The notes below the pieces were generated by a model. The model did not search any database and was not told where the DNA came from. It saw only the letters and a program-made list of their open reading frames with translations. DNA of 64,000 nucleotides from an uncultured Eubacterium sp. (GTDB lineage: Bacteria; Bacillota; Clostridia; Oscillospirales; Acutalibacteraceae). Position 1 is the stretch's first letter. Each line of letters starts with the position of its first letter. The DNA is taken from assembly GCF_934561735.1 (NCBI RefSeq), contig NZ_CAKTGT010000002.1:186001-250000 (forward strand), read 5' to 3'. Made by a program: the position numbers and the translations under genes. Positions 62,357 to 64,000 of the stretch are shown here, piece by piece.

Positions 62357-64000
62357 TTATTTGGTTTTTACTGATTTAATCTTTGACCATTTGCCGTAAG
62401 ACTTTTTGCCGTCTACATTCTTGTAGGCTCTTACTCGAACAAAGTATTTTTTCTTTGCTTTAAGCTTTTTAACGGTTTTCTTGCTTGCATTTTGCTTTGC
62501 AACGGTAACGGTCTTTTTATTCTTCTTGAACTTCTTGTCGGTAGCGACTTGAATTTGGTAACCCGAAACATCTGCAATCTTGTTCCAATAAACCACAAGT
62601 GCCTTTTTCTTTGAAACAAGCTTTTTAACGCTTAACTTCTGTGTTGCCGAAGTTGAGGTATTTTGAGATTGATTCGGCTTTGTTTCAGGCTTCGTTTCAT
62701 CATCTTTTTTATCTGTTCCATTTGGAACCGATGAAGAAGATGTTCCGCCACCACCTGTTGAACCGCCTGTTTCAACAGATTTGAATTTTGCTTCAATATT
62801 AACATTTGACTTTACGGCAAATCTATATGACGCATCGGAAGAAACTTTTTTGCCGTCAATATACCAACCGTCGAAGGTGTAATTATCTGCCGGAACTGCT
62901 TCAACTTGTGCAAATTCACCGATGTTAAATGTGCCGCTGCCAACTGCTGAACAGTCTTCGCTGTTAGATGTTACAGTTACATTATATGTGTATTTTTCAA
63001 CCTCTGAACCCTTTGCATCAACATCGGAAGAAACAACTTGATTGTTAAGTTTTGTTTTGTAATCGGCTGAACTGCCGTTATCAACAACATTGTCAATTTC
63101 ATCTTGAGTATAACGGTTGATTGTAGATGTTATTGTATCGCCTTGTTTCATAGCTAATGAATCATATGTTACAACTCTTGAAACATCGCTGTCGACGCCT
63201 GCCAATTCTTCTATTGTATATGTTGTTTGGCAATCTTCACGAGAAGTTACTTCAACACGATATTCTTCATCTTGAGGAAGATAAACAACCTTTTGATTGT
63301 TGTCATCAACAGAAGATACAATTGAACTGTCTTCAATTTCTTGAGGTTCATCATTAATTATTGAAGCAACAAGTGTATTATTTGAATCGTACACTTTTAT
63401 ATCAACCGGACAATTAACAATAATTTTTCTAAAATCACCATCTGTAAATAGTACTGGCAAATTATTACTGTAATTCTTATCCATCAACTGCATCCAATAT
63501 AAATAATACTTTTGATTAGCGTGAACATCAGCTAATATTGATTTATTTCCCAAAAATGTCGTTGTTATATGACTATGCACAATAGCAGTTGGAAGAAGAC
63601 GAACAAGCTGACCTAAAATTATTGTAATATCTACTCCTTTTTTATTTTTATCCTTTTCATCTTTATCTTTTTCGTCTTTATCTTTTTCGTCTTCTCCTTT
63701 ATACTTAGCAGCAAAGTCCATAATATCTGACTGATAAAGTTTATAATATTTATCAGCTGAGCCTATGCCTTTTGAAATATCTTTAATAAGTTTTCTATTA
63801 TATGTACCAAGCGTATCATGATTATTTTTCTGTTCAATAACCGGAACATATCCAAGAGGATTATTTAATCCAAGTAAATAATTATAAATATAACTTTTAA
63901 AATCATCTACTTTCCAATCATCACCCATTTCCTTTTTTATTTGTTTAATGTACTTATTATATTTTTTGGAATCTGTACTTTCTCTAAACGGAAGAACTCT
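62357..64000 (-). CDS. Repeat-containing secreted/surface protein, N-terminus outside the window
   Basis: The frame is open at base 64000, so the start and any signal peptide are missing; at least 547 residues are present. From the visible N-terminus: an alpha-helical region, a short DEKDK tandem repeat (15-base units, 63650-63695), a domain with LPTAIVHSHITTTFLG and YYLYWMQLMDKNY, beta-rich segments, an InlB-like repeat (YTFDGWYIDGKKV near 62850), a Gly/Ser/Thr/Pro-rich linker, and a C-terminal fibronectin-III-like domain (VSGYQIQVATDKKFKK, KYFVRVRAYK) very rich in Lys. Such C-terminal domains are common in secreted clostridial proteins. No LPXTG is present. Catalytic function not recognisable. 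Confidence 0.8.
   Translation of the reverse strand, partial: RVLPFRESTDSKKYNKYIKQIKKEMGDDWKVDDFKSYIYNYLLGLNNPLGYVPVIEQKNNHDTLGTYNRKLIKDISKGIGSADKYYKLYQSDIMDFAAKYKGEDEKDKDEKDKDEKDKNKKGVDITIILGQLVRLLPTAIVHSHITTTFLGNKSILADVHANQKYYLYWMQLMDKNYSNNLPVLFTDGDFRKIIVNCPVDIKVYDSNNTLVASIINDEPQEIEDSSIVSSVDDNNQKVVYLPQDEEYRVEVTSREDCQTTYTIEELAGVDSDVSRVVTYDSLAMKQGDTITSTINRYTQDEIDNVVDNGSSADYKTKLNNQVVSSDVDAKGSEVEKYTYNVTVTSNSEDCSAVGSGTFNIGEFAQVEAVPADNYTFDGWYIDGKKVSSDASYRFAVKSNVNIEAKFKSVETGGSTGGGGTSSSSVPNGTDKKDDETKPETKPNQSQNTSTSATQKLSVKKLVSKKKALVVYWNKIADVSGYQIQVATDKKFKKNKKTVTVAKQNASKKTVKKLKAKKKYFVRVRAYKNVDGKKSYGKWSKIKSVKTK

Noticed and set aside
63650..63695. Short direct repeats as a CRISPR array
   Set aside because: The repeats are 15-base, contiguous, without spacers, and lie inside a coding frame as DEKDK units.

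Overview
The window comes from a low-GC, low-salt-bridge-free guess aside, clearly Gram-positive-type bacterium: most likely an anaerobic gut clostridium of the Ruminococcaceae/Oscillospirales kind. This is inferred from gene content (RNase J, PyrK/PyrDB dihydroorotate dehydrogenase, YlmH, KtrAB, a glmS ribozyme, MocR-type regulator, GH3/GH33/GH51 glycosidases, InlB-type surface repeats), from strong AGGAGG-like ribosome sites, and from many near-consensus TTGACA-17-TATAAT promoters. No phage, IS element or CRISPR array is visible; this is mostly chromosomal core plus some carbohydrate and transport genes.

Layout. 1-5.95 kb (+): arginine operon argF-carA-carB, where carB is fused in frame to a complete DapF-like (diaminopimelate epimerase fold) domain with altered active-site residues. 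6.0-11.0 kb: a BMP/PnrA-type nucleoside-binding lipoprotein interrupted by three InlB-like repeats (-), divergent from a three-gene operon (purine nucleoside phosphorylase, mtnA, MTA/SAH deaminase) that spells a deamination-first salvage route for methylthioadenosine or 5'-deoxyadenosine. 11.1-11.3 kb (-): tRNA-Thr and tRNA-Asp. 11.35-21.25 kb (-): the whole de novo UMP pathway in one operon, pyrC-carA-carB-pyrK-pyrD-pyrF-pyrE-pyrB-pyrI, with its own CPSase. 21.4-22.8 kb: PfkB kinase and a GNAT acetyltransferase. 22.9-29.8 kb (-): housekeeping cluster rnj-rplI-dnaB-tilS-ftsH. 29.9-33.9 kb: rnhA, an EamA transporter, an anchored protein of unknown function, trmO and ylmH. 33.9-36.0 kb (-): uracil salvage, upp-uraA. 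36.1-40.9 kb (-): uvrB-uvrA. 41.0-44.4 kb (+): a sialidase without signal peptide followed by ktrB-ktrA. 44.5-45.7 kb: a frameshifted TIGR04076-type gene, tRNA-Ser, and a small membrane protein. 45.7-50.9 kb: GH3 glucosidase, TatD-associated radical SAM protein, a MocR-type regulator lacking the PLP lysine, a second small membrane protein. 50.9-53.8 kb (-): trkA-trkH. 53.8-58.8 kb (-): operon abfA-DUF6171-dut-uxaB-uxaA for arabinan/galacturonate (pectin) use with a dUTPase embedded. 59-62.2 kb (+): Xaa-Pro peptidase, glmS ribozyme and glmS. 62.3-64 kb (-): a partial, repeat-rich secreted protein.

How it fits together. Pyrimidine metabolism dominates: de novo synthesis, uracil uptake and salvage, and dUTP clean-up are all here. 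Two carbamoyl phosphate synthases are dedicated by operon context to arginine and to pyrimidines. The items most worth follow-up are the CarB-DapF fusion, the BMP protein with inserted repeats beside a deaminase-first thionucleoside salvage operon, the lysine-less MocR regulator, and a pair of divergent promoters (tRNA-Ser and a membrane protein) that share one palindromic -35 hexamer.
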